Source: Candidatus Thiosymbion ectosymbiont of Robbea hypermnestra (GTDB lineage: Bacteria; Pseudomonadota; Gammaproteobacteria; Chromatiales; Chromatiaceae). Taken from it: DNA of 5,422 nt. Numbering within the stretch: position 1 is the stretch's first letter; each line of letters opens with the position of its first letter. Location: positions 1-5,422 of the forward strand of contig JAIZWN010000540.1 in NCBI GenBank assembly GCA_020443945.1. Direction: 5' to 3'. Positions 5,270 through 5,422 of the stretch are shown here, one piece after another. The position numbers were made by a program, and so were the translations under genes. Under the pieces are notes generated by a model. It made no database searches, was not told where the DNA came from, and saw only the letters and a program-made list of their open reading frames with translations.

Positions 5270-5422
5270 CGTTTCACCTTATTTTTCGCTCTCAGCGCGG
5301 CGCGAAGTGGCCAGCCGCGAGGCGCGTGAGCGCAGGAATAGCCGGTCCTATTTCAAGCTCGCGCAACGAAGCGGACGGTCGCTGCTCGTCGCGTCCGAAG
5401 GGAGCCCCCCAACCGCGCCAAG
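5270..5422. other. GC-rich palindromic stretch at the window edge, no gene called
   Basis: The sequence returns to high GC and contains several small inverted repeats: CTCAGCGCG against CGCGTGAG around a TGGCCA centre (about 5291-5331), and CGGACG (5372-5377) against CGTCCG (5392-5397). One minus-strand frame is open from the window edge to a stop at 5292-5294 (about 42 residues ending in LTRLAAGHFAPR). It could be the tail of a truncated gene, but I recognise no family and its composition looks like translated repeat. Confidence 0.3.

Overview
This window comes from a GC-rich bacterial chromosome, most likely a gammaproteobacterium. That assignment rests on the HemC and GlgB sequences and on the GC-rich wobble positions. 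No rRNA or other decisive marker is present, so the genus cannot be named. All three convincing genes lie on the minus strand, so transcription runs from high to low coordinates: glgB (4887 to 2080), then a small cysteine-protease/transglutaminase-like gene (1865 to 1365), then hemC (1346 to 420).

Region by region: positions 1-419 hold no gene. They carry a repeat module (25-78) and a 115-bp inverted-repeat element (276-390) downstream of hemC. hemC (porphobilinogen deaminase) starts at TTG, 18 nt after the stop of a gene of the lasso-peptide B2 / McjB-like family (PF13471), so these two genes are probably co-transcribed. The 214-bp gap between that gene and glgB holds a second copy of the repeat module in a different order (1952-2016), followed by GC-rich hairpins. 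glgB encodes a glycogen branching enzyme that aligns with the E. coli enzyme without net gaps through its catalytic core. It has a roughly 208-residue Ala/Pro/Lys/Ser-rich N-terminal extension containing a duplicated segment, and it lacks the conserved GH13 region-I histidine. Upstream of glgB are a perfect TATAAT box (5034-5039), a small hairpin (5088-5114), a very AT-rich 119-bp inverted-repeat element (5151-5269), and a GC-rich palindromic stretch running to the window edge.

The three genes do not form an obvious pathway: glycogen branching, a predicted peptide-cleaving or transglutaminase-fold protein, and tetrapyrrole synthesis. The features most worth following up are the orphan B2-like gene coupled to hemC, the branching enzyme with the His-to-Phe change and odd N-terminal tail, and a family of short inverted-repeat elements whose ends resemble one another. 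I see no complete lasso-peptide cluster, CRISPR array, tRNA, rRNA or transposase gene.
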